A stretch of DNA of 64,000 nt from Thermothelomyces thermophilus ATCC 42464 (lineage: Eukaryota; Ascomycota; Sordariomycetes; Sordariales; Chaetomiaceae), in contig NC_016474.1 in the NCBI RefSeq assembly GCF_000226095.1, positions 4,154,001-4,218,000 on the forward strand, in the 5' to 3' direction. The position numbers and the translations under genes were made by a program. Under the pieces are notes generated by a model that saw only the letters and a list, made by a program, of their open reading frames with translations, was not told the origin of the DNA and ran no database searches. The first letter of the stretch is position 1, and every line of letters starts with the position of its first letter. Shown here one piece after another: positions 1 through 11,324 of the stretch.

Positions 1-1722
1 AGCGGAGGGGAAAGACGGCCGAGGAGCACCAGTGGAGTAAGAAGGCCGTACTCCCTACTCGGTGAGAGAGCACGGGAGCGGTGGGCGTGACAGCCCCCAG
101 GACCCCAGGAATAGAAGGGAAAAAGAGAGAGAGAGAGAGAGAGAGAGAAAATACCTAATAGTATATTTGGGCCCTTAATGTCTGAGAATTGAAGACCGGT
201 AATGAAACGTAATTGATATTAATTACCTACAGAGGTTGTCGCGGTGTGCCTGGTTGAGAAGTCATCATCTTCTCTTCTTTGCTTTCAGTGTTTGATGATT
301 CCCCCGAGATCCCGGCAAGTTGGACGCGTAGTCTCGTTTAGGAAGGTGAGAAGATGGAAGGCGAAGGAAAAGAATAATAGCCCGCTCAAGTTCGTCCCTA
401 CCTAAATCACACTAATTAACGAATTCCGCCCGCGCTTACCCTCGGTTTGAGGAGACGGCCTAGAACCCGCCGACGCACAGCTAAGACATGCAGTGTTCCC
501 GCACTTGCTGTTTCTAAAATTTCCACGGCCAGGGAGGTACTGTACCTCACGTACATACAGTACCAAACAGCCATCGAACTCGTTAGACAGCGACCATCAG
601 CACCCGTACCTGGATAAGCCCCATATGGCTAGCACGTGGGCATAGGTACTCTGTGTTCGTAAGATACATACATTGAGCTCCGAGATGTTCCGATCCCAGG
701 TCAGAGCAGTTTATCATTGCCTACCTGACTCTACTGTATGTACATACATCATACAGCTGAGACGCGTCTGAGGGGAATAACCATCCAACAATTGGCTCCA
801 TCCATCCGTCCTTTCTATTCACCCCCGGACTGACCACCCAGAACAAACTAGCTGACAATGTTCATCTGTTCTTCCCCCCACCAGACCCCCATCCGCCCCC
901 CGCATCCCCTGTCCTGCATGTGCACGTGGGACAACGGTAGCACCAGACACTACAGACCGGCAATGGGGCTCGGCCGTGGCAGAAGCAGGATGTATTCCAG
1001 GGGATCTTGGCAGGGCCGGCTGGCCGCCGTAACCTGTCGGCGATCCTGGCTCTTCTGGGGTTAGTGTGCATACGACACCGCGGGGCCCTACACTACCGCA
1101 GTACTTTGCGATTCACTTTGGCTCCCGGTTGATTGGTGTCGGAGACATGGGGGACAGGGGAGGCGGGAGGTGTGGGTTAGTTAGGGGCGGGGGCGAGTTT
1201 GCGGGGAAGTGGACACTCCGCACGAAACTACTACCGCGCTCCGTGGCCGACGCATGCGGGGGAGGGGCCCCCCATGTCCCGGTGGGCTTTTGCGGGGAGA
1301 GTTTGGGAGGAAAGAAAGAAGAGTACGGAGTAAGTAAAGTGCGGGCTGCCTGGGATGTGGACCGGGCGGGTTGAGGCGAGACCTTGTGGTGGTCGCTTCT
1401 TGGCTGGTCGGTGTCGCAAAGGGACAGGACCCGGTACTTGGAGTTAAACTGGTAATTAGTTCTGGAACCTCGGATGAGTGAAGTGCTTACACAGTACTGC
1501 TTGCCCTGTTGAGCTTTAAAGAGAGAATGCACACGACGCAGATCCGCAGTCTAGATGTTTCCCTCCTCGTCTCTTTGGCTCTCCCTTCCCTCTCCGTCCG
1601 TCCCCTGCACCTTTCTCTTCCGTTTTCTGTGCTTTTCTAATAAAAAGCAGGATAAGAGAGCAGCCCCTGTTAAACGCAACAGAAGGCAGAAAGGTTGATT
1701 ACCTCCCGAACGCCCAGACAAG
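1..1722. other. Intergenic, no supported gene
   Basis: No open frame here has convincing protein character. A (GA)n tract lies at about 124-148. Several TGTACATACA-type palindromic strings lie around 540-750. The last few hundred bases must contain the promoter of the MFS gene starting at 1723, but I recognise no specific site. Confidence 0.6.
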
Positions 1723-3749
1723 ATGGGAACGCACGCCGACAAGGTCGACGGACCGGGGTCGCAATCCGACGACCGGGTGGACGTCGAGCAGCTCGACCAG
1801 GTAGCGGTGCCGCCAGTGACGCTTCAATCGTTTGCCCATCTCAACGAGAAAGCCATCCTACGCAAGGTAGGTCAGGTTATCAGGTTATCAGACATGGACT
1901 CTGCCCCGAACTCTTCCCTTGCCCTGGCACATTGCTAACCCGAGAATCGAAAATGATAAACAGATGGATATACGCCTGATCCCCATGCTCGCCCTTCTCT
2001 ACCTCCTGTCATTCCTCGACCGTTCGTCTGCCCCCCTCCCCCGCTTTCTCCCCTCCCCTTGGCGCTTCATGCTTCGCTCCGTTCTCTGCAAATGACCCTC
2101 CCCCCCGCTAACGCTGTCAATATCTCTCTTCCTAAACAGGCGGCAACATCGGCAACGCCAAGATCGAAGGCCTCCAGGAGTCCCTGGGCCTCACCAACGA
2201 CCAGTACAACTGGTGCCTGACCGCCTTCTTCTTCACCTACGCCGCCTTCGAGGTGCCCAGCAACCTGATGCTCAAGCGGGTCCGCCCCTCGATCTGGCTG
2301 CCCACCATCATGGTCGCCTGGGGCGTCGTCATGACCCTGATGGGCATCGTGCGCAACTACGCCGGCCTGCTGTCCGCCCGCATCTTCCTCGGCGTCACCG
2401 AGGCCGGCCTCTTCCCGGGCGTCGCCTACTACCTCACCAACTGGTACAGGCGCGAGGAGATCCAGCTCCGCCAGGCCATGTTCTTCAGCGCCGCCAGCGT
2501 CGCCGGCGCCTTCAGCGGCCTCCTGGCCTTCGCCATCGGCAAGATGGACGGCGTCGGAGGACTTCGTGGGTGGCAGTGGATCTTTATCCTCGAAGGTAAT
2601 AACTATTATATCAACCGCCACGTTCCCAATGCCTCTGGGACTTTTTTTTTCTTCATCTTTTTTTCCCCCGTAGTGCGTAATTAATAGATGCTGATTGCGC
2701 TCGTCTAGGAATCGCCACCGTGCTCGTCGCCGCCATCGCCTTCTTCGCCCTCTTCGACTTCCCCGAGACGGCTACCTTCTTGACCGAGGAGGAGCGAGCC
2801 TTCGTCATCTACCGTCTCAAGTACCAGGGTCAGAGAGGGGATGACTCTGGCCGCGAGCAGGTAGCCCAGGCCGACGGGTTCAAGTGGAAATACGTCAAGG
2901 ATGCGTTCCTTGACTGGCAGATCTGGGTCAACATCATCGTCTATTGGGGCGTAAGCGCTTTGCTCTAATTAATATCCAACTTACCCATCAGCCTGTTGCC
3001 CCTTGTTTCGTTGCTGACAGGACCCATATTTCTGACATCTGCTAATTAGATCGTCTGCCCCCTGTACGGTATCTCGCTCTTCCTGCCGACCATCATCCGC
3101 GAGCTCGGCTACAAGAGCAGCCAGGCCCAGCTGATGACGGTGCCCATCTACATCACGGCCGCCATCTTCGCCGTCTTCGCCGCCTACTGCTCCGACAGGG
3201 TCGGCCGCCGGAGCCCCTTCATCGCCGGCTTCCTGCTCGTCATGGCCGTCGGCTTCGCCATGTGCATCGGCACCGACCCCAAGGAGAACCCCCGCGTCGT
3301 CTACGGCGGCGTCTTCCTCGCCGCCTGCGCCATCTACCCTGCCTTCCCCGGCGTCATCGCCTGGCTGTCCAACAACCTGTCCGGCTCCCTCAAGCGCTCC
3401 GTCGGCATGGCCATCCAGATCGGCGTGGGTAATCTGGGAGGTGTGAGTATTAGCAAAGTGCCTGTCCCCTCATCTTTTCCGGCGCAAAACTGAACTGACT
3501 TGTGTTGCTCAGGCCATGGCATCCAACTTCTATCGCGCCAAGGATGCCCCCCGGTACATCCTCGGTCACGGCCTCGAGCTCGGCTTCATCGGCGGCGGCC
3601 TCGTCGCTTCCGCCATCCTCGTGCTGGGATACACGACCCAGAACAGGAAGCGCGCAAGGAGAATCCAGGAGGGCGCGCTGGACTCGTACACGTCCCAGGA
3701 GCTGTCCGAGAAGGGCGACAGGGCCATCACGTTCCGTTATGTGCTCTAG
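1723..3749 (+). CDS. MFS transporter, anion:cation symporter (allantoate/nicotinate permease) family
   Basis: Six exons join in frame: 1723-1866, 1964-2021, 2140-2595, 2709-2950, 3050-3442 and 3513-3749, giving 509 residues. All introns are GT/AG. The N-terminal tail is followed by KMDIRLIPMLALLYLLSFLDR and GNIGNAKIEGL, the usual start of TM1 in the ACS family (Dal5, Tna1 and relatives). Later segments include a FFFTYAAFEVPSN helix and a cytosolic DRVGRR loop near residue 347, and a short charged C-terminus ends the protein. The length matches the family. It should be a plasma-membrane, proton-coupled importer of a small organic anion or vitamin. The substrate (allantoate, nicotinate, pantothenate or other) cannot be read from the sequence. 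The start is the first ATG in frame with the conserved exon 2. Confidence 0.9.
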
Positions 3750-3980
3750 AGAGAATCCCCTTGTGGGACTGCGGCTATTAATAAGGAAAGGAGGGGGGGA
3801 TGTGCTGCTGCTCGATGAGACGCGCGCGGAGTGTCTAGACTAATAACTCAAGAAGGAAACTGAATAACCTGTCCCGTCAGCGCAGAGAGGATCGTGCCCT
3901 GAGAGTGCCACCATCTAATTAATTATTCAATCACCCTCGAGAGTGACCGCGGCAGGCAAGAGGGCATGCAGATCCAAGAT

Positions 3981-6450
3981 TCAACCTGTCAGCGTCGTTG
4001 CCGCCGACATGACCTCCCAGTCCTCCTCTTCCCCTTCTCCCCCCGCCAGGGTATCATTCTCGTCGTCCTGCTCCCCGCCCTCACCCTCACCCTCCCCATC
4101 CCGATCATCACCCTCTTCCACCCTTGACCAGACCTCCCCGCCCCGTCCTTCCGGTAACCCTGGCCCGTTGACCCCTCCGAGCGCAGAACACCACGCCTCG
4201 TCCCAGCACAGCACCAAAGCAGACTCCCCGCCCGCCCACTCCTCCCACCGCGCCGGGCGTTGCCCCTGCCCCTGCCGCTGCCCCTGCCCCGAACCAGACG
4301 GCGCGCCCCACGGCGCCGCCGCAGCCGAGGATAGCATGCCGTGCCCGTCGGGGAGCGGGACGGTCTTCTTATCATTGTCTTTGATGTCGCTGTCGTCGCT
4401 GTTGTCTCCTGTGGTTCGGTTGCCGAGGAGGGCGACGGCGGCGTGGGAGAGATAGAAGGCGATGTGGTCCCTGGGGAGGGTTGACGCGGTCGTCAGGAGG
4501 TCCAGGTGGTGCGAGACGGACGACCGCTCCGGGGGCGCGGGGGGAGGGGTTGCGAGGACGAGGTGGGCGTGGATGTATTTGAGTAGGTGTGCGTGGGAGG
4601 TCACCTCGGCGGGGGTGGGGGTTTCCCCGATGAGTTTGGCTTCCTCGAGCAGGACGGCGCGGTGAAATTGTAGCACTTCCAAGGACGGGAGCTCGGGGAC
4701 GAGGCCGGCCCTCCGGAAGGATTCGTTGGGACTGGGGTGGGTGGACAAGAGGTGGAAGTTGGCCGGGCTGACGGTGTCCGGGAGCGGCTGCAGGTCGGGC
4801 GGGTGGAACCTTGCGCGGGCCGGGATGCTGTCCCAGAGTTGCGGGCTGTAGTACGCCGTCCACGCCGAGGGCGAGATGCGGAAGGTCTCCTCGAACAGCG
4901 GGTAGGTCATGTTCTGGAGGAGGTGGGTGTTACCGAGGGTGAGCGGCAGCAGGGCCGCGTGGACGAGGTGGAGGTAGAAATGCGATTGCGTCTCCGAGTA
5001 CGCAGGGACACCCGGGCACAGCGATCTGAGCCGCATCGTCTGTCGCCGGAGCGAGTCCAAGGCCAGGTTGGTGAACCAGGCGCGTCGACGGGTCTCACCG
5101 GGGCGGAGATACCTCTGTACCACGGCAAACGCGAAACGGAGGAGCCGGTGGGGATCTTCATGCTGCGGTCTGGTGAGCTTGTGTCGAAACTGTGAATCTC
5201 GATATTGTACCAGTTCGACAAGCTCACGCAGATTTGGCAGCATCCAGTAATCCCGGGAATACGAGGATGCCAATACGTCCGGGCTGAAGTAGGTACTGGG
5301 CAATCTCTCGTCTACGAGTTCCGGGAAGTACCGGAAGATGCCCTTGAAACTCGTGGGCCCTCGCACACTGAAGCTCAGCATTGCCACGAGAGCAAGCCTG
5401 ACATGGTACAGCCAGAAAACAGTAAGGGTTCTGCCTTGTGTCAGTGATCCGAAACAATCCCCTCGCTTCACGGCGGGTCAGACTCCTAGTAATTAATGCC
5501 CCATCATTCATGTACATCAGGTAATTACATACCTCGGCTCAGGTGAGTGTTGGGCATGCGAGTTACGCCGTCGAAACCTGTTCATCCTGGTCGCGAATAT
5601 GGTCGCCACCTCAAGCAGGTCAAGATCCCGGACGTCGCATTCGAGAAGAGTGATGTAGGCGGCGCGAAGGTAGTCCATGTGTGTCCAAGGGGTGATATTC
5701 CCGCGTAGAAACGCCTGGCGGAAAGCTTGGTCCGTCATGTTATCTCCAGAAGGTGCACCTCGCTCCGGCTTCCCAGGACGAGACGGTCGAGGTGCCGCAA
5801 GTAGAGCATCGCCGACCATTCGAGCAGCGTCGACAACCGGCATCTCGAGGACGCAATCGAGACTTGCGGCCACTGCCGGTGCATCTGATATGCCCGCGGA
5901 AGCCAGCTCGTCCCTGAAACGGGCGACCATGTCATTACGAACCCCGCTGGAAACACTAGCACCTTGTGCGGTGCTAACGGCGACCCAAAACCCTCGGCTG
6001 CCGTGCCGCCTCTGCAACTCAATGGAGTCGCGCAAGGAGCGTACCGAGGCTTCGACATCCGGATTCGATGCATCGTGCACAAACAAGAATCCCGACTTGC
6101 CACCCGACAGATTCAGAGATCCGTGGAGATGCTCTGGGGCTGCAGAACGTCAGCTGAGACGCGACGGCGGGGCAGCATGGTCCATTTCGCGAAAACTCAC
6201 CGATGTCAAAGGACGAATCTTCCCGGGGGACGTGGCGGAACAAGGTGATGACGGAGCCACCCTGTAGCTGTAAACGTGCCTTCTCGACCCGGTGGTCAAG
6301 CCCTGAACCAACATCTTTCCAATCCAGCAATGACAAGAGTGCAGATGTCGTTGGGAGTCCGCACAAGAACAGTGAACACCCAAGGGTCCTATCACTAGGA
6401 GGATCCTGGAGGTTGGAGGACTTAGGAGAGCCAGGCACAAATGAGTTCAT
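3981..6450 (-). CDS. Conserved fungal protein with degenerate Arf-like GTPase domain
   Basis: I model three exons on the minus strand: 6450-6201, 6139-5533 and 5430-3981, giving 768 residues. Both introns have GTGAGT or GTATGT donors and CTGAC branch points just before the acceptor. The N-terminal part looks like a small GTPase: a strand-loop-helix FLCGLPTTSALLSLL where the P-loop should be, then FLFVHDASNPD, which resembles the Arf G3-to-helix region. GKS/T is absent, so nucleotide binding is doubtful. The middle (PWTHMDYLRAAY..., VVQRYLRPGETRRRAWF) is a conserved-looking helical region that I cannot name. The C-terminus is a low-complexity Gly/Gln stretch and then a strongly acidic GE-rich tail. 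The GTPase reading is inference from local patterns. The exon structure is better supported because all joins keep frame. Confidence 0.72.
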
Positions 6451-7226
6451 GGCATGCGATAGCGACAGATCCTAAAATGAACTGCTAGCAATTGCAGGAG
6501 ATGACCAAGAGGTTTTAGTCGGGGATCAGGATGACACCTAGGAGTGGAGTGGACCGGCGTTTTTGTTATTGTTCTCATCTTCACTTATGAACAAAGGTGC
6601 AGAGCGGAGAATCGGTAAAGGCTCCAGCTGTCCTCTTCCTGACGACACGCAACACTTGCCAATTGAAGATCACTACCTACGAAGTGGAAAGCACTAATTA
6701 TAACTAGTTTAAGCTAACGCTAGAGCAGCAGGCAGCAGGCAGCAGACAGCAGGCGGCGTTCGGGCTCGCATTAACCCTAACCCCTATCGAATCCCAACCC
6801 CTATTACTAGTACTCCGTACCCCTTGAGCAAAAACAATGTAATCTGGACGAGAATGTATAAACTGAAGATACACGGCATCTTGTACAAACAAGGGCACTC
6901 GTGGCTGACTGTGATCAGGGTATTCATTGTTGAACTTCTATCCTCTCTGCTTTCTTATTTCTTACCTCAAAGCTCTGTTAACATCAACGTGGCAGCCTGG
7001 ACACTCACGAGGACCATACCTTAGTTAGCTCGGTACATAATTACCATGCTTAAAGAACCAATCTGCAATACTGAGCTGTATGTGCAATACATAAGTAGTT
7101 CCTCTCTGCCACTGATACTGCTTCAAGAACCGCTGCTGCATGATCCTCCGTTAACACAAGAAAGGCCGCCAGCAACCTTGAGTCAACCATCTCTACCTGA
7201 CTAATCCAAGAGGAAATCCCACCGAC
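6451..7226. other. Intergenic with 7-bp minisatellite
   Basis: No gene seen. A short tandem array based on GGCAGCA lies at about 6722-6760, followed by one and a half telomere-like CCCTAA units near 6772, too few to mean an internal telomere. Confidence 0.5.
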
Positions 7227-7496
7227 ATGTGCACCGGCGAGTGCGTCTGCTTTTTCTGCCCCCGGTCCATGGTCCGGGACCGTCTCTGCCCGTACTACAT
7301 CCCCAACGCCCCGGGCGGGCCCAAGGCGCAGCCCCTCGCCATCATATGGATCGAGGCCCTTTTCGTGTGCTGCGGCAACCACCAGGGCAACTGCCTCAAC
7401 TGCCCGGAGCTGTACGAGCCCGGGAACATTGAGCACCAAATTGCTACCCACCTCGAGTGCGAAGACTGCACCCTCCGAAACCAGGCCGAGAGTTAG
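7227..7496 (+). CDS. Small Cys-rich protein, paralogue 1
   Basis: An intronless frame of 89 residues starts ATGTGC in a good context (CCGACATG). It has a Met-Cys start and eleven cysteines. The pattern is MC, CVCFFC, CP near residue 21, CCGNHQGNC near residues 48-56, CP, and a closing CEDC. There is no signal peptide or membrane helix, so it is probably intracellular, and the paired CxxC motifs suggest zinc binding. The same layout of cysteines recurs in the neighbouring frame at 8390-8665, so the two look like diverged tandem duplicates. That shared pattern is the main evidence that either is a real gene. The function is unknown. Confidence 0.55.
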   Translation: MCTGECVCFFCPRSMVRDRLCPYYIPNAPGGPKAQPLAIIWIEALFVCCGNHQGNCLNCPELYEPGNIEHQIATHLECEDCTLRNQAES

Positions 7497-8389
7497 GCGG
7501 GCTGGAATAATAGGAGGTGATGGGCGGGTGTTGGATGAAGCGGGGAGGGCGCGGCGCCGAGGAGGAGAAGGGTGGGATAAGCTTATTATAGCGATGGGGA
7601 GACGGAGACAATGCTAGTAATGACGATGACCGTGGCATTGGGAATTATGGGTAAGACCGCAGTCAATTCACAAGAGTCAAACACACCCCGGTCAAATTCG
7701 GCCAGCACTCTTGAATCATATTATTTGCTATCATTACCTTGTGGTATAATAACGGAACAGTCTCGTCATCCGTCGACGATATGGTAATCTCAAACGGAGA
7801 GAAGTGTACCGAAAAACCCATCGAACTTTCCCTGACTTTAGCCAACCATACACCGTTCTTTGCTTCGCGGTTACCTATTGTGGTTCTCTTTGACTCTCAA
7901 ATCGTTGTTCGTGGCTATGATCAGGCTTGCAGTGAGCTGCTGTAGAGAATAATTGTTCCCTTGAAAGTTTTCAAGTTCATGCTGTTTTCCAGCTGATAGC
8001 TTGAAGACGGCACTTGGTAACATGCCAAATCTAACAAGGAGCCGTGGGAGGGTACATCACTATTACAGATGGTTGTTCGTTTGAGTCGAGGTGCTTATTT
8101 TTTGTTCATTTCTTTATGTCCGCAAAGAGGGGGGAGGGGGGCCAAACAAAGGCTTTCATGGGTCATGCAAAGATCATGCAAATCTCTTACCAAGGAATCA
8201 TCCAAAGAACATTATATCATCCCAAAGACCAGAAACAATGTACTATGAACAATAGACCGGGGAGCCGTCGCCTAGTCCAATGCGAAAAAGTACAAATACC
8301 TCGATTCTGCACATCTTCTACTTGGCCCTCTCTTCAATCCCAAGCAACCACACTCAGCCACCCTACACCAACAAGACAAAACCTTCGCG
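7497..8389. other. Spacer between the two Cys-rich genes
   Basis: About 0.9 kb without a convincing frame. It presumably contains the 3' end of the first Cys-rich gene and the promoter of the second. Confidence 0.45.
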
Positions 8390-8665
8390 ATGTGCCAGGT
8401 TCAGATCATTCACTTCTATTGTATTGACGCCCAGATGCGACATCCCCAGTGTCCATACTGGAAACGGACGACCGGCCGCCCGTGGAGTTACGAATATCCA
8501 TATCAGCATGCTCTTACTAATTGCTGCGGGCTCGACAACCACATCGGAAAGGAGTGTTATGAGTGTCCTAATGCCACAGGTGAGAACCGCAGGGAATTCG
8601 TGGTAAACACGCAACGGTGCCATGTATGCGAGAGCAGGGTCAGGTCAAAAGCGTCATCTGCTTGA
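8390..8665 (+). CDS. Small Cys-rich protein, paralogue 2
   Basis: An intronless frame of 91 residues starts ATGTGC. The cysteine layout follows paralogue 1: MC, FYC near residue 11, CP near 21, NCCGLDNHIGKEC in the middle, CP three residues later, and CHVC near the end, then a basic tail. The central CCG...C..CP block aligns directly with CCGNHQGNCLNCP of the upstream gene at the same spacing. No signal peptide is seen. A potential GTGAGA donor at about 8581 would remove CHVC, which matches the partner protein, so I keep the frame unspliced. Probable small zinc-binding protein of unknown role. Confidence 0.55.
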   Translation: MCQVQIIHFYCIDAQMRHPQCPYWKRTTGRPWSYEYPYQHALTNCCGLDNHIGKECYECPNATGENRREFVVNTQRCHVCESRVRSKASSA

Positions 8666-9454
8666 CTCCGTCGGTCCTATTCCTAAGATACATTAGGTAG
8701 CTAGGTGGATGGGTAGATCGATAGGTTAGTACCTTTCAGAGGTGAGGTAATTAGAGGAAACAGGCCCCCTAAAATAGACACTTCTCTCTTGCCACCTTTT
8801 CTGCTTTCTTCATCATGGTACGTCCGGCTGTGATTACTACGCCCAACGACTAATTATGTAACACACAGCTCCTTCACACTGGTAAGACGTATGTAAGGCA
8901 CCGTATTGCCCGTTGTATGTACCCTATCTACTCCCTACCTGAATCAGTTCGTTACCGAGCCAACCCTCCCCAGGCCCTTCCTTGCTCACCGCGGGCGCCA
9001 TATCCGATCAGGGCGAGACCCGAGCACATACGAGATCTCGATATCTAAACCCTATTTACCAAGCAAGGCTCTCCACAAGTCAAACAAGCCAAATATCCTC
9101 CAATATTTGACTTGGCTTGGCCTAAACCGAGCCATATTTGACATGTAAAGGGCCAGGCTGCTAAATATTAATTACTTCAACATCACCAACGAACTGCTCC
9201 CTCACACCATCGCCTAGACTTCTGCCGCGGCAGGCTCCTCGTTGCCCACCAGATCCTCAGACGGGCTCCCTCCAGAACATCCTTAAGGATCTAGACCGCC
9301 TTCCCCTCCTTCGATCGTAGTCTTCATCTAGAATACTATACATCTCCATCCTCATACAAATAACCGTCTAATTCGCACATAGTTAGGAGCAAAGCTAATT
9401 AATTAATAATTCATATAAACATGGATATATGCCTATATATTATATATATATTTT
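8666..9454. other. Intergenic, increasingly AT-rich
   Basis: No supported gene. From about 9380 the sequence turns AT-rich and leads into the LINE tail that follows. Confidence 0.5.
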
Positions 9455-9825
9455 ATTATTATTATTATTAATCCTATACTACTATACTAATAAATATACT
9501 AGAGTCTCTCTAGTTAAATATAAAGGAAACTATACCTAATAGGCCGGATAAAAACCTCTATCCCTCCTTTAATACCTAATCTAGAATACTAATATACTAT
9601 AAAGAAAAGGAGAAGTGGCTAGGATGGCCTTATAGAGGCCCTGCTTCCCGGTCTAGCCTCCTCGCAAGGCGATATTCCTGGAGCCTCCCTAGGTCCATTA
9701 GCCACTGTAGAACCCTCCTTGCCAAACGATAGTTGCGGGCCCCTATACCCCGTAAAACGAGGTCTAGGTCTCTTTGCGACCGAATTTCCCAGGATTCCCA
9801 CGTTCGGCTTCTTGGTGAATTCCCT
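9455..9825 (-). mobile_element. 5'-truncated LINE tail (Tad-like)
   Basis: About 370 bp match, with scattered transitions, the copies at 46263-46650 and (inverted) 49030-49400. On the minus strand the fragment ends in a (TAA)n tail, here TTATTATTATTATTA at about 9455-9470. Its frame contains ARNYRLARRVLQWLMDLGRL, similar in style to the C-terminus of fungal non-LTR polyproteins. All copies share the tail end and differ in how far they extend 5', as expected of non-LTR elements. This copy keeps many more C and G bases than the ones at the right and has hardly been touched by RIP. Confidence 0.6.
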
Positions 9826-10208
9826 TCGGGGTAGCACCTTCCATCTCCAAGCATACCTTCAGTGGCGATTGAGAAGCACAGATGCCAAGAACTCAGTGCT
9901 GCATTGAGGGGACACCACAGCACCAACAAGCCAGCACTCAGAACCGCTCCCGGTCATTGGTGCGTGGGACGGATCGTTTTGTTCAATGATAACGTCGAGT
10001 GTGACACACACACCGGGGAAACTGTTGCCTTCCGTGGATCCTGTTGCCTTGCATCTGACAACACACCTTCACCTCAGCCGACATTGACAAAATTGGTTCT
10101 CCACATTCTTTTTCAGTTTCGCTGTTGCTAGGCTCATCTCCTGTCACTATCTGTGACGCCGAGAAGAACGTAACCGCTGGCTCCCCAACATCAGACTTTT
10201 TTGCTGCC
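9826..10208. other. Region upstream of the receiver-domain gene
   Basis: No clear exon. The receiver gene's frame stays open upstream to about 10125 but has no ATG before 10209. A TTTTTCAG acceptor-like string lies at about 10108-10115, so an upstream exon cannot be excluded. Confidence 0.4.
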
Positions 10209-11324
10209 ATGGGTTCCTCCATGTCAATCCCTAGCTCAGCTAGCATCCGAGAAGAAACCAGGCAGACCGCGGTCCTATCCGAGTCCGGTCTGGTTACCCG
10301 ACAATACCGCCGCGCAGAGATTCCAGACGAGCGCAATAGCCTCCGGCTCAGGGTCCGCTTTGGGACTGATGCAGGCGCCTTGGTCAATGGCTTCCCTAGC
10401 AAAGGCGGCGTGTATAGTCTTTTTTGCTCTCCGATGGAGCTCGATTTTCTCGGCTTGGACCGGTTTGAGACCGCGCTACCATCATCTGACCCGGCTGAGG
10501 AGGATGCACTCTGTGCTAAGATACGACTGCTCGGCGCCGAATGGTGGCCGAGTTTGGATTCTCTGTGGGGAGGACCTCCTCTACTGAAGGAGAAGGTGCG
10601 CTTCATTGGAGTCGCGTGCCCACTGGAGGAGAAGGTGCGCTTCATCGGAGTTGCATCCCAAGGGGGGTTGTGGGCACTCGAGACGAACTTGGAAGACTGT
10701 TCTAATAGGCAACTGGGAAGAATTCAAAACGCCAGGGATATGGAGGAGAAGTGCAGGCAGATTGAGAGATTCGGAGGCACCTTCTATGCTGATCCGAGCG
10801 AGTGTCCTCTTCTGGACTTCAAATCCCCAGTTCCTGAGAGGGCGGCCATACACGTCCTGTTTGCCGACGACGATGCCAGCAACCAGACAGTCGCGCGCAA
10901 TCTCCTGACACATCTTGGATTCTCCCAAGTCACAACGGTCCGGGACGGCAAGGAAGCGCTCGACTTCCTTTTGGCAGCTGCTGAGGACAAGTCGCAGAGA
11001 AAACCTGACATCATCTTCTTGGACACGGAAATGCCCGTGATGGACGGCTTCGAATGCGCCCGCATTCTGAGACGGGAGTTCCCTTACAATACAGATTATA
11101 GTAATATCCCAATCGTCGGCATGGCGTACCGTAATCCGATGCTGGAGAACAGGGAAAGGTGGTTTGCGGCAGGCATGAGTGGCTTTCTTCCACTCCCGAT
11201 TCAGGAAAGAGATCTGGAGCAAATGCTTGTTCGATTGGTTCTCAGAGGTCGATCCAGAATTTCGCTTTCCGGGCCAAGTATCGAGGATGCGGGCCGAGAT
11301 GCAAGTATGATGCAGGAAGAGTAG
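10209..11324 (+). CDS. Orphan response-regulator-like protein with degenerate receiver domain
   Basis: One exon, 371 residues, starting at the GCCATGG near 10209, the first ATG of the frame. Residues 1-210 are not recognised and hold a 13-residue tandem repeat (EKVRFIGVA twice) encoded by 10584-10661. Residues about 215-340 form a two-component receiver: acidic triplet DDD at 220-222, FLDTEMPVMDG with the phosphoacceptor Asp at 272, and the AAGMSGFLPLPI end. The usual Thr/Ser of helix 4 is Ala306 (GMAYRN), and the invariant Lys before the final Pro is Leu329. Both residues are needed for normal phospho-switching, so it may be a pseudo-receiver or phosphorylation-independent. No kinase or DNA-binding domain is visible. 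An upstream exon is possible. Confidence 0.72.
   Translation: MGSSMSIPSSASIREETRQTAVLSESGLVTRQYRRAEIPDERNSLRLRVRFGTDAGALVNGFPSKGGVYSLFCSPMELDFLGLDRFETALPSSDPAEEDALCAKIRLLGAEWWPSLDSLWGGPPLLKEKVRFIGVACPLEEKVRFIGVASQGGLWALETNLEDCSNRQLGRIQNARDMEEKCRQIERFGGTFYADPSECPLLDFKSPVPERAAIHVLFADDDASNQTVARNLLTHLGFSQVTTVRDGKEALDFLLAAAEDKSQRKPDIIFLDTEMPVMDGFECARILRREFPYNTDYSNIPIVGMAYRNPMLENRERWFAAGMSGFLPLPIQERDLEQMLVRLVLRGRSRISLSGPSIEDAGRDASMMQEE
10584..10661 (+). repeat. 39-bp tandem duplication inside the receiver gene
   Basis: Two adjacent 39-bp units (10584-10622 and 10623-10661) differ at a handful of positions. They encode the repeated EKVRFIGVA segment and keep the reading frame. Confidence 0.85.

Noticed and set aside
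6765-6790. CCCTAA-like telomeric repeat
   Set aside because: Only one to two units, expected by chance, and not followed by subtelomeric sequence.
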